DNA from: Hymenobacter translucens
GTDB taxonomy: Bacteria > Bacteroidota > Bacteroidia > Cytophagales > Hymenobacteraceae
Length of the DNA stretch: 64,000 nucleotides
Assembly (NCBI RefSeq): GCF_020685205.1
Contig: NZ_JAJERB010000001.1
Span: 744,001-808,000, forward strand
Direction of reading: 5' to 3'
The translations under genes and the position numbers were made by a program. Positions 1-7,864 of this stretch are shown piece by piece; positions within the stretch are counted from its first letter, which is position 1; every line of letters begins with the position of its first letter. The notes beneath the pieces were generated by a model, which was given only the letters and a program-made list of their open reading frames with translations, was not told the origin of the DNA and ran no database searches.

Positions 1-128
1 CTTTCCGAGTTGGGGAGTCATCAGAGGTCAGGCTTGAGGTGGCTGGAACACGATTTTAAGGCCCTGTATACGCACCGGCTCCGTATGAAGCTGTCAGGGC
101 CCTGCTGCTGTCCGGCACACTCCGGGGT
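1..128. other. Intergenic edge, no gene seen
   Basis: Left edge of the window, upstream of nothing recognisable. No credible coding region, RNA or repeat was seen; the reading frames here are antisense shadows of the glycosidase gene that ends at 129. Confidence 0.4.
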
Positions 129-1541
129 TTACGCTATTTCCCGCCGAATTGCCAGCGCAAGGTCAGTTATGAGCGCGGGAAGCGCTAGCAGCACATTTTC
201 ACCGGCGGCAGAAATGGTTGTCAGCTCTCCAACCGAACGGCCGGTTACAGTAGCCCAGAGGGTGACCCGGTAGCTACCCGCAGCTAACCCAGGTACCGTG
301 AGCCGTACTGGCAGAGCCCCCGCGCTTTTGCGTACCAGCTTCTGCTTGTCGCGCTGGTTTTGGCGCAGCAGCCACACAATAGCTTGATGGTCGTCACCGC
401 AGGCAAAGGCCACAAACTCAGAAGTCGACAGCTCGATTTCCGCGTTGAGGTTGCGGCGCCGGAAGCTGGCCCAGTCGATAAGGTCGGCAAAGCCCGCCAG
501 ACTGCGCTGGGCGGCCCGCATGCCGTGGGTGAGCACGTGGGGGCGGCGGTAAGGCCAGCGCAGCCCGCCCCCGGCCCCACCCGAAGCCAGGTGCGCCCAC
601 TGCATATGGCGAAAATACTCGTCGTCGAACGGTTCGGGCAGGATGCGCCGACGATCCTTGTAGGCGCGAATGGGGCCGTGCTCGGAGTCGAGGAAAGGCT
701 TGGGCGGCTGCAGCTGACTTAAGGCCTCGCGCGTCAGCCGGCCGGTGCAGATGGCCGGAGCCACCGTGTCGCGCGGCTTGTCGATCGTAGACTTGTCGTA
801 GAAGTGCGTCGAGGCGAAGTCCAGCTCCGGGTGGCGGAAGATAACTTCGGCCACGGCCGGGTGTCCGTCGAGCACCGGCCCGAACAAAGAAACCGTCTGC
901 GGATGGGTGCGGCCGTGCAGGCGCAGCTCTTCGGCCCGCAGATGCAGGCTGATATCGGTGATGAAGTCGTCGAAGCCGGCGGTGCTGTTGCCGGCGTGGG
1001 CCGGGTGAATCTCGTTCCAGAGGTCCCAGGCGAACAGCACCCCGCTCCCGCCCCACCACTCCGTGGCAAAGCTCAGTCGGTTTTTGATGGCCTGCCGCAT
1101 GCCGGGGTTGAACAGCCATTGCGTCCGGGTGCGGCAGGGCCCACCGTTAGCGGCGTTGTACGGATGATGCTTCCAGCGCCGCCACATCCAGAACGTGTCG
1201 TAGGGCGTGAGCAGCACGCGCAGGCCGTGGGTTTCGCAGAGCGCGAACAGGTCGTCCCAGAGCTGCACCATGTTGGGCTGGAACCGCCCCACCGGCCGCT
1301 CGAAGTAGCGGTTCTCGGTCTGGCAGTACTCCAGCATAAAGCGCAGCACGGTTACGCCGTGGGCCGCCAGCCAGGCCAGGTGCCGATCCACGGCGCCCAG
1401 GTCGCGGCGCCGGAACAGCCCGGCGAAATCCGGCCACGTAACCGCATCATTCTGCCCGATGGGCGTCCACGGCCGGCCTTCGCCGGTGACAAAGTACGGG
1501 GCGCCGGATGCCACCTGAATCCACGGCAGGGGCTTGCTCAT
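129..1541 (-). CDS. GH5-like glycoside hydrolase (cellulase/mannanase fold)
   Basis: 470-residue TIM-barrel-type glycosidase, no signal peptide, so probably cytoplasmic unless the start is wrong. The motif WDLWNEI (acid/base Glu about residue 177) and LDSEHGP (nucleophile Glu about 287) are spaced as in clan GH-A enzymes, and the N-terminal third has the usual RFMLEY strand. Family knowledge supports hydrolysis of beta-linked glycans or mannosides; the substrate cannot be read from sequence. Start is ATG at 1541. The next gene, topB, ends 30 bp upstream on the same strand, so the two may share a transcript although their roles are unrelated. Class assignment is firm, exact GH family is inference. 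Confidence 0.75.
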   Translation of the reverse strand: MSKPLPWIQVASGAPYFVTGEGRPWTPIGQNDAVTWPDFAGLFRRRDLGAVDRHLAWLAAHGVTVLRFMLEYCQTENRYFERPVGRFQPNMVQLWDDLFALCETHGLRVLLTPYDTFWMWRRWKHHPYNAANGGPCRTRTQWLFNPGMRQAIKNRLSFATEWWGGSGVLFAWDLWNEIHPAHAGNSTAGFDDFITDISLHLRAEELRLHGRTHPQTVSLFGPVLDGHPAVAEVIFRHPELDFASTHFYDKSTIDKPRDTVAPAICTGRLTREALSQLQPPKPFLDSEHGPIRAYKDRRRILPEPFDDEYFRHMQWAHLASGGAGGGLRWPYRRPHVLTHGMRAAQRSLAGFADLIDWASFRRRNLNAEIELSTSEFVAFACGDDHQAIVWLLRQNQRDKQKLVRKSAGALPVRLTVPGLAAGSYRVTLWATVTGRSVGELTTISAAGENVLLALPALITDLALAIRREIA

Positions 1542-1570
1542 GTGTATGTCTCCTGTGCGCTGCCGGCCGT

Positions 1571-4141
1571 CTACTTCTTGTCAAACACAAACTCCACCTT
1601 GCCCTCGGGCGTCACCGTCAGCGCAGCCTCAAACTTTTGATTGGTGCGCTGGGAGGTGAAGCCGCGGATGACGCCGGTCTTGCCCCGCCGCAGCAGCTGG
1701 GCCACCTGGGCATCGGTGAGCTGGCGGCCGCAGAGCTCCAGTGGCACCCGGAACTGGCAGTCTTCGCGGAAGCGGGAGCAGCCCCAGGCGCTTTTGCCCT
1801 TGAGCATCGTGCCCAGGCGGCACACCGGGCAGGGAATCTGCTGGGGCTTGTCATCGGCGGCGGGCTTGCTTTCGGCGGCGCGCACCAGCTCCAGCCCGGC
1901 CGGGGTCAGCTTGATGGCCGCGTCGAACTTCTGCCCGAGGTCGTCGATAAAGCCCTTGATAACCGGGGTCCGTCCTTTCGTGACCAGCGCCACAGCCTGC
2001 TTGTCCGTCAGCGTCTTGCCCTCGAACTGAGCCGGCAGGCGCAGCCCGCAGCCCTCCTTCCACCGGGAGCAGCCAAACGCCGACTTCCCGCGCAGCACGT
2101 GCCCGGTACCGCAGGCCGGACAGACTCCCAAGCCATTAGCTGGCAGCTGTTGGCTGGTCGCTTTTTGGCCAGTAGCGGCAGAAGCGGCCGCAGCTGGTGT
2201 ACTGCCGCCTTTGGCAGCGGGGGAAGCAGCCGGGAGGACGGGGTTGGAGGACACGGCCCGGCCGGAGCTGTCCTGCTTTACTTCCTGCACCATCTCCTGC
2301 ACCAGGCCTTTCAGCTCGCCCAGAAACTGGTCGGCGCCCAGGTTGCCGGCTTCGATCTGGCGCAGCTTCCGCTCCCACTGCCCGGTCAGCTCCGCCGACT
2401 TCAATGTGGGGTTCCGAATCAGGCCGATCAGCTCGATGCCGGTGGGCGTGGGCAGAATCCGCTTTTTCTCCCGCCGGATGTAGTTGCGCTTGAACAGCGT
2501 CTCGATGATGGCGGCCCGGGTGCTGGGGCGGCCGATGCCGTTTTCCTTCATGGCCAGGCGCAGCTCCTCGTCGTCGATGTTCCGACCGGCCGTTTCCATC
2601 CCGCGTAGCAGCATGGCCTCGGTGTAGTCCTTGGGCGGCTGGGTCATCTTGCTGTCCAGCTTGGGCACGTGCGGGCCGCTCTCGCCCTGGGTAAAGCTGG
2701 GCAGCACGGTGCTGACCACGTCTTCTTCCTCCGCGCCGCCCGCGGCCGCACCGGGCGCCGGGGCGGGCTTGGGCGCCTGCTGCTCCTCGGGGTTGCCGTA
2801 CACCACGCGCCAGCCCGGGTTCAGAATCTGCCGGCCCCGGACCCGGAACGGGTAGTTCGCCGCCTCGGCCAGCACGGTGGTGTTGCTGACTTCGCAGTCG
2901 GGGTAGAAGGCGGCAATAAAGCGGCGGGCAATGATGTCGTACACGCTGCTTTCCATGCCCCCGCCCGGCCCGGCGGCTCCGGTCGGGATGATGGCGTGGT
3001 GGTCGGTTACCTTGCTGTTGTTGAATACCTTGGGTGTCTTGGGAATTTTGGCCGCCAGCAGCGGGGCCGTCAGCGCATCGTAGCCGATGCCGCGCAGGAT
3101 GCCGGGAATCTTCGGATACTGGTCGTCGGGCAGAAAGGTGGTGTCGACGCGCGGGTAGCTGACGGCTTTCTTCTCGTAGAGGCCCTGCACGATCTTGAGC
3201 GTGTCTTCGGCTGAGAGGCCCAGCTGGTTGTTGCACTGCACCTGTAAAGAAGTCAGGTCAAACAGCCGCGGCGGCGTTTCCCGTCCCTTTTTGATTTCGA
3301 CACCCGTCACGGTCAGCAGGGCCGGGCGGACGGCTTCCAGGGCCTGCCGGGCCTCTTCTTCGCTTACGAAATAGCCCAGCGCCTTGAGGCGGGCCTTTTC
3401 GTCGGGCTCGTCGTCGGCCGCCTTGGCCGCTTTGGGCGGGGCCATGTGGCTGAACATTGTGCCCCGGTACTCGGTGCGCAGCACCCAGTAGGGCTCGGGC
3501 CGGAAGTTCTGGATTTCGTGGTAGCGGTCCACCAGCAAAGCCAGCGTGGGCGTCTGCACCCGGCCGATGCTGAGCAGCTGCTTGGAGCCAAACGAGGTGT
3601 ACTTGAGCGTGAACAGCCGGGTGGCGTTGAGGCCCAGCAGCCAGTCGCCGGCGGCCCGGCTTTTGCCGGCCTGGTAGAGGTTATCGAACTCGGCGCCTTC
3701 TCGCAGATTGGCGAAGCCCTGGCGGATGGCGTCCTCGGTGAGCGAGGAAATCCAGAGGCGCTTAAACGGCTTGCGGTACTTGGCTTCCATCAGCACCCAA
3801 CGCTGAATCACCTCCCCTTCCTGCCCCGCGTCGCCGCAGTTGATGACTTCCGTAGCCTCGGCCAGCAGGCGCTTAATCACGTTGAACTGCCGCACCACGC
3901 CCTCGTCGCGCTGCATGAGCTTGATGCCGAACTGCTCGGGCATCATGGGCAGGTCGTGGATGCTCCAGCGCTTCCACTGGGGGTTGTAGTCCTCGGGCTC
4001 GCGCAGCTGGCAGAAGTGTCCGAAGGTCCAGGTTACCTGGTAGCCATTGCCTTCATAATAGCCGTCCATCTTGCGGCTGGCGCCGATGACGTTGGCAATT
4101 TCTCGGGCTACGCTGGGCTTTTCGGCAATGCAGACTTTCAC
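1571..4141 (-). CDS. topB: DNA topoisomerase III (type IA)
   Basis: 856 residues. Relaxes and decatenates DNA by single-strand passage, usually with RecQ. The N-terminal TOPRIM starts KVCIAEKPSVAREIANVIG and carries the acidic CGDAGQEGEVIQRW motif; the active-site region SIGRVQTPTL and KAVSYPRVDTTFLP (catalytic Tyr) are present. After about residue 600 come an Ala/Pro-rich linker and two repeated C-terminal units, each starting with a CPxC pair (CPACGTG.. and CPVCRLG..), i.e. zinc-ribbon-like repeats typical of Bacteroidota TopB. Start codon appears to be GTG at 4141; a TATCTTTG -7 box lies 56 bp upstream. A recQ gene is also in the window (32-34 kb), but not adjacent. Confidence 0.95.
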   Translation of the reverse strand: MKVCIAEKPSVAREIANVIGASRKMDGYYEGNGYQVTWTFGHFCQLREPEDYNPQWKRWSIHDLPMMPEQFGIKLMQRDEGVVRQFNVIKRLLAEATEVINCGDAGQEGEVIQRWVLMEAKYRKPFKRLWISSLTEDAIRQGFANLREGAEFDNLYQAGKSRAAGDWLLGLNATRLFTLKYTSFGSKQLLSIGRVQTPTLALLVDRYHEIQNFRPEPYWVLRTEYRGTMFSHMAPPKAAKAADDEPDEKARLKALGYFVSEEEARQALEAVRPALLTVTGVEIKKGRETPPRLFDLTSLQVQCNNQLGLSAEDTLKIVQGLYEKKAVSYPRVDTTFLPDDQYPKIPGILRGIGYDALTAPLLAAKIPKTPKVFNNSKVTDHHAIIPTGAAGPGGGMESSVYDIIARRFIAAFYPDCEVSNTTVLAEAANYPFRVRGRQILNPGWRVVYGNPEEQQAPKPAPAPGAAAGGAEEEDVVSTVLPSFTQGESGPHVPKLDSKMTQPPKDYTEAMLLRGMETAGRNIDDEELRLAMKENGIGRPSTRAAIIETLFKRNYIRREKKRILPTPTGIELIGLIRNPTLKSAELTGQWERKLRQIEAGNLGADQFLGELKGLVQEMVQEVKQDSSGRAVSSNPVLPAASPAAKGGSTPAAAASAATGQKATSQQLPANGLGVCPACGTGHVLRGKSAFGCSRWKEGCGLRLPAQFEGKTLTDKQAVALVTKGRTPVIKGFIDDLGQKFDAAIKLTPAGLELVRAAESKPAADDKPQQIPCPVCRLGTMLKGKSAWGCSRFREDCQFRVPLELCGRQLTDAQVAQLLRRGKTGVIRGFTSQRTNQKFEAALTVTPEGKVEFVFDKK

Positions 4142-4196
4142 TGGGCGGGGTTCTCGGAGTAGTTGATTTCACTGCCACCGGGCAGCAGGGAATCAA

Positions 4197-4204
4197 CAAA
4201 GATA
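4197..4204 (-). promoter_or_regulatory. -7 box of topB promoter
   Basis: Minus-strand TATCTTTG fits the Bacteroidota -7 consensus TAnnTTTG and sits about 56 bp before the topB start. No good -33 TTTG at 17-21 bp was found, so the call is tentative. Confidence 0.4.
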
Positions 4205-4252
4205 CGCCGCAAAAAGGTCTGTTGCCGGCTGCTTAAAGCAGGTTTGCAGGGC

Positions 4253-5236
4253 TCAGTTCTTCTTTTTCACCCGCACAATGGCCGCGCAACGAAAGCCGAG
4301 CCAGGGCTGGGGCTGGGAATAGCTGAAATCAGTGCGCAGGGTAAAGTCCCGGACGGAGTTGCCGTAGGAGCCGCCCTTGGCCACACCCTGGGTGCTGGTC
4401 AGCTCGGCTACGTTGCCGATCAGGTTGCGCAGGCCATAGGCGCCGGCGGGGTACTTTTTCTGGTCCTCGGGCTCAAACGACATCGGCAGCTGGCAGCGCA
4501 CGGCCCGGGCCAGGGTTTCGAGGTAGAAGTCCTCGACCACGTTGAATTCGAGCTCATAGGCCAGGTCGGTGGGCGCGTAGCCCAGGCTCTGCCGGGCCAG
4601 GCAGTCGGCGTAGGTGCCGTTTTTTGCCAGGGCTCGTCCTTTCCGCCGGCCCTCGGCCGTGGGCGCGGGCAGGGCCGGACCAAGCGGGAATTCCGTTGGA
4701 CTTAACCCGCCCGTCGCGGCCATTTCCCACTCGGCCGGGGTGGGCAGCCGATAGGTTACGTGCACGTCATAGTGGCGGAGCTGGCGGTGACTGCGCTGGT
4801 AGGCCTTCGACTGCAGCAGGTTTGTGCGCACGACCCGGGTGCGCCACTTGCAGTAGTTCACGGCCTGCTGGTACGAAATGCCCACTACCGGATAGTAGCG
4901 AAACTGCGGAAAGCGCAGGTACGACACGGCCGAGTCGCGTCCCGACCGGGTCCGGATGCGCAAACGCCCGCTCCACCCCGAGCTGTCGGGCAGCTGGGTC
5001 CGGTAGAAGGCCTCCGAAGAATCCCGGCGAACGAAGAATAGGTACTCCAGCCAGTGAATGTTGGCTACTTCGGTTTCGTCCATAAACAGGCTGTCCTGCA
5101 CCTGCTTTACCCCCGGCGCATCCACCGCCCGGAGCAACTCGCCCCGTTTCCGGTCCGCCGCTGACTGGGCCGCCGTCGGCCGGGGCAGCAGGAAGAGCAG
5201 GATAGTCAGCGTCAGGAGCAGGCTTCGGGTTATCAT
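4253..5236 (-). CDS. SUMF1/formylglycine-enzyme-like (GldJ/K-type) protein
   Basis: 327 residues from the ATG at 5236, which begins a clear signal peptide (MITRSLLLTLTILLFLLP, cleavage near TAAQS); an upstream in-frame start at 5326 would add 30 unlikely residues. The body is an FGE-sulfatase domain: VDE-type start LFMDETEVANIHWLEY, YRLPTPAEWEMAA, GLRNLIGNVAEL, VAKGGSYG and C-terminal LGFRCA. In this phylum such secreted domains include the gliding/type IX secretion proteins GldJ and GldK, which have lost formylglycine-generating activity. I do not see the active-site Cys pair of true FGE, so a structural or secretion role is more likely than sulfatase activation. It stands alone between topB and the carbonic anhydrase gene. 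Confidence 0.75.
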   Translation of the reverse strand: MITRSLLLTLTILLFLLPRPTAAQSAADRKRGELLRAVDAPGVKQVQDSLFMDETEVANIHWLEYLFFVRRDSSEAFYRTQLPDSSGWSGRLRIRTRSGRDSAVSYLRFPQFRYYPVVGISYQQAVNYCKWRTRVVRTNLLQSKAYQRSHRQLRHYDVHVTYRLPTPAEWEMAATGGLSPTEFPLGPALPAPTAEGRRKGRALAKNGTYADCLARQSLGYAPTDLAYELEFNVVEDFYLETLARAVRCQLPMSFEPEDQKKYPAGAYGLRNLIGNVAELTSTQGVAKGGSYGNSVRDFTLRTDFSYSQPQPWLGFRCAAIVRVKKKN

Positions 5237-5305
5237 GGACGGGCAGGTGCTGGAATGTGGGGTAATACGGCGAAATATGACGGGCTGCCGGCCCGATAGA
5301 ACACA

Positions 5306-5337
5306 AAAAACGCCGTGAGTATTCACGGCGTTTTTTT
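5306..5337 (-). terminator. Terminator after carbonic anhydrase gene
   Basis: Perfect hairpin CGCCGTGA/TCACGGCG with GTAT loop, flanked by A and T runs, so it would work on both strands; on the minus strand it follows the carbonic anhydrase stop. Confidence 0.85.
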
Positions 5338-5392
5338 CAAAGGATTTCTAAAAGCCTAACCACATATATAGCCGGGCCTTTAATCGGCTGCT

Positions 5393-6049
5393 TTAGTGCC
5401 CGGCCTCCGCGTTGTAGATGTGGCTCAGGTCCTGCATGAGGTTGCCACCCACGTTGAGGTCCTTAAGCAGGCCCTCGGCAATGTCGTACACGAGGCCGTG
5501 CAGGCGGGGCGGGTTATCCCCTTTCATAGCGTTCTGGATGATGTTGGTTTTAGCCAGATTGCGCACCTGCTCAATCACGTTAAGCTCAACCAGGCGGCGC
5601 AGACGCTCCTGCTCGTTGCTGATGCCCGAAAGCTCGGCTTCGTGCGTGCGGACCACGTTGCGGATGTTAACCAGCCAGTTGTCGATCAGGCCATACTGCT
5701 TGTTGCCAGCAGCGGCTGCCACTCCACCGCAGCCGTAGTGGCCCACCACCATAATGTCCTGGACCTTGAGCACTTCCACCGCGTACTGCAGCACCGACAG
5801 CAGGTTCAGGTCGGTGTTGACCACCAGATTGGCAATGTTGCGGTGCACGAACATCTCGCCCGGATTGGTGCCGGTGATGCCAGAGGCAGGCACGCGGGAG
5901 TCAGAGCAGCCGATGTACAGGTAGCGGGGCTGCTGGCCTTTGGCCAGGTTGCTGAAATAGTTCTGGTCTTCCGACAGCTTGCCTGAAACCCATTGCTTGT
6001 TGTTTTCAAACAGGGAGTGCAGGGAGCTCTGGTTTTCGGTGGAGTTCAT
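5393..6049 (-). CDS. can: Beta-class carbonic anhydrase
   Basis: 218 residues; cytoplasmic zinc enzyme interconverting CO2 and bicarbonate. Zinc ligands are visible as CSDSR (Cys48, Asp50/Arg52 dyad) and HYGCGG (His104, Cys107), and NPGEMFVHRNIAN is the family signature. Start ATG 6049. It lies only 39 bp behind the SulP transporter gene, on the same strand, and ends before a strong terminator, so the two form an operon. SulP-carbonic anhydrase pairing is a known arrangement for bicarbonate handling; substrate of the transporter here is inferred from that pairing. Confidence 0.93.
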   Translation of the reverse strand: MNSTENQSSLHSLFENNKQWVSGKLSEDQNYFSNLAKGQQPRYLYIGCSDSRVPASGITGTNPGEMFVHRNIANLVVNTDLNLLSVLQYAVEVLKVQDIMVVGHYGCGGVAAAAGNKQYGLIDNWLVNIRNVVRTHEAELSGISNEQERLRRLVELNVIEQVRNLAKTNIIQNAMKGDNPPRLHGLVYDIAEGLLKDLNVGGNLMQDLSHIYNAEAGH

Positions 6050-6088
6050 AGGAGTGGGAAGTTGGAGAGATGAAGAATGCGCGTCAGA

Positions 6089-7699
6089 CTAGTGGCCCAG
6101 CACTTCGACCTGGGGAATACCGCGAAGCTCAAGGTTGATGTTGCGCTCCTTGGCCGTGTGCGTGAAGTTGGCAATGGCCTCGAGCACGTCGTAGTCGATA
6201 ACGGCCGAGTCGGTGCCATCCAGAATGACGTGACTGCCGGGCGCGAACTGGTCGAGCACCTGCACGATGCTGGCCTTGTTGAGAAAGGTTACGTGCTCAC
6301 TAAGCCGCAGGTAGATGGTGTTCTGCTCCCGGGTAGGCTCGCGGTGGAAGAAGAATGCCGATTCGTAGTTGCCCTTCAGGATAAAGAACACGGCTACGGC
6401 CAGACCGACACCGACACCCTTCAGCAGGTCAGTCAACACTACTACAACTACCGTTACGATAAAGGGCAGGAACTGGGGCCAGCCCAGCTTCCACTGGGTC
6501 CGGTACAGGCCCGGCTTCGTCAGCTTGAAGCCGACCATCAGCAGCACCGCGGCCAGCGCCGACTTGGGAATCAGGTTCAGCACGTCTTCCAGGAACAGCA
6601 CGGCCAGCAGCAGCAGAATACCGTGAAAGAAGGCTGAAATGCGCGTCTGTCCGCCGGCGTGGATGTTGGCCGAGGAGCGCACGATAACGGCAGTAAGGGG
6701 CAGGCCGCCCAGCAAACCCGAAATAATGTTGCCCGACCCCTGAGCGATGAGCTCGCGGTTGGTGGGCGTGCGCCGCTTGTGCGGGTCGAGCTTGTCGACG
6801 GCCTCCACGCTGAGCAGCGACTCCAGGGATGCCACCACGGCGATGGTGCCGGCCAGCAGGTATACTTTTGAGCCCGCCATCAGCACCGACCAGTCGGGGA
6901 AGCGCAGGGCACCCAGCACGTCAGCCAGGCTGCTTATGTTGGGAAGTGTTACCAGGTGCGTGCTCTGCACCCGCCACTCCGGCCGCATTGTAGCGAACAG
7001 GGCATTGATGCCAATCGCAACGGCCACGATAATGAGCGCCCCGGGAACCAGGTTCAGGATCTTGTTACGCTTGATGAAAGGCCGCTCCCAGAACAACAGG
7101 ATTGCCAGGGAAGCTATGCCGATCAGCAGAGCGCCCGGCTGCAGCTCGCCTACCGCCCGCCCGATGGACGAGAACGTGTTCATTCCATCAGACTGGAAGA
7201 AATTAAGGTCCTCAAAGAAGTCCTCGTCGCCGCCCAGAAAGTGGGGAATCTGCTTTAGAATCAGAATAACGCCGATGGCGGCGAGCATGCCGCGGATAAC
7301 GGAGGTAGGAAAGTACATTCCAATGACTCCGGCCTTGAGCGCACCCAGGGCGAGCTGAATCACGCCGGCCATCACCACGGCTACCAGGAAGGCCTCGTAG
7401 GAGCCCATCTGCTGAATTCCGGCCAGCACGATAGTGGTCAGGCCCGCTGCGGGGCCGCTTACGCTCAGCTGAGAGCCGCTTAGCATGCTCACCACAAGCC
7501 CGCCCACAATTCCGGCCACGAGGCCAGCCAGTAGCGGGGCGCCGGAAGCCAGGGAGATGCCGAGGCAAAGAGGCAGGGCGACCAGAAAAACAACCAGACC
7601 GGCAGGAAGGTCCTTGGCCAGGTTGTGCATGTAACCCGAGTTTAACGGGCTATTCGAAGGGGCAGTAGTATCGGGATTAGCCGGGGCTGTCTGAGGCAT
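6089..7699 (-). CDS. SulP-family anion (probably bicarbonate) transporter
   Basis: 536 residues from ATG 7699; an ATG at 7732 would give 547. The further start at 7765 is unlikely because the TAGGTTTG promoter box lies at 7763-7770. A run of about ten to twelve hydrophobic segments starts LPAGLVVFLVALPLCLGISL; the SulP hallmark GLLGGLPLTAVIVRSSANIHAGG is near the middle. The C-terminal about 100 residues form a STAS domain (HVILDGTDSAVIDYDVLEAI). Inner-membrane carrier. Its partner is the carbonic anhydrase gene 39 bp downstream. The phased TTAA array just upstream suggests control by an OmpR/PhoB-type regulator. Confidence 0.9.
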   Translation of the reverse strand: MPQTAPANPDTTAPSNSPLNSGYMHNLAKDLPAGLVVFLVALPLCLGISLASGAPLLAGLVAGIVGGLVVSMLSGSQLSVSGPAAGLTTIVLAGIQQMGSYEAFLVAVVMAGVIQLALGALKAGVIGMYFPTSVIRGMLAAIGVILILKQIPHFLGGDEDFFEDLNFFQSDGMNTFSSIGRAVGELQPGALLIGIASLAILLFWERPFIKRNKILNLVPGALIIVAVAIGINALFATMRPEWRVQSTHLVTLPNISSLADVLGALRFPDWSVLMAGSKVYLLAGTIAVVASLESLLSVEAVDKLDPHKRRTPTNRELIAQGSGNIISGLLGGLPLTAVIVRSSANIHAGGQTRISAFFHGILLLLAVLFLEDVLNLIPKSALAAVLLMVGFKLTKPGLYRTQWKLGWPQFLPFIVTVVVVVLTDLLKGVGVGLAVAVFFILKGNYESAFFFHREPTREQNTIYLRLSEHVTFLNKASIVQVLDQFAPGSHVILDGTDSAVIDYDVLEAIANFTHTAKERNINLELRGIPQVEVLGH

Positions 7700-7762
7700 A
7701 TATGGAAGCGTAATTACATGAATCAGGGTCATCGTAGGACCATGCCTCAGTATCGTACGCCA

Positions 7763-7770
7763 CAAACCTA
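7763..7770 (-). promoter_or_regulatory. -7 box of SulP-can operon
   Basis: Minus-strand TAGGTTTG matches TAnnTTTG; transcription would start near 7756, 25 to 60 bp before the two plausible start codons. The -33 region is occupied by the TTAA array rather than a clear TTTG, which is typical of activator-dependent promoters. Confidence 0.5.
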
Positions 7771-7781
7771 GCCCCAGGTTG

Positions 7782-7850
7782 TTAAGGGCGGGTTAAAAGC
7801 AGGTTAAAAGGACATTAAAACCCTTTAAAGCGTTTTTAAAATTGCTTTAA
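7782..7850 (-). promoter_or_regulatory. Seven-fold helically phased TTAA array
   Basis: TTAA occurs at 7782, 7793, 7804, 7815, 7825, 7836 and 7847, i.e. steps of 11, 11, 11, 10, 11, 11 bp. Two copies share the nonamer GGTTAAAAG (7791 and 7802). Direct repeats with one-helical-turn spacing directly upstream of a weak promoter are the classical site type for OmpR/PhoB-family regulators; such a regulator is encoded at 9412-10089. The regulator identity is inference. Confidence 0.55.
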
Positions 7851-7864
7851 TCCCATCGCCCCTG

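Noticed and set aside
2136..3236. 366-codon frame inside topB in another frame
   Set aside because: Overlaps the well-conserved topoisomerase core; low-complexity Arg/Gly/Ala translation.
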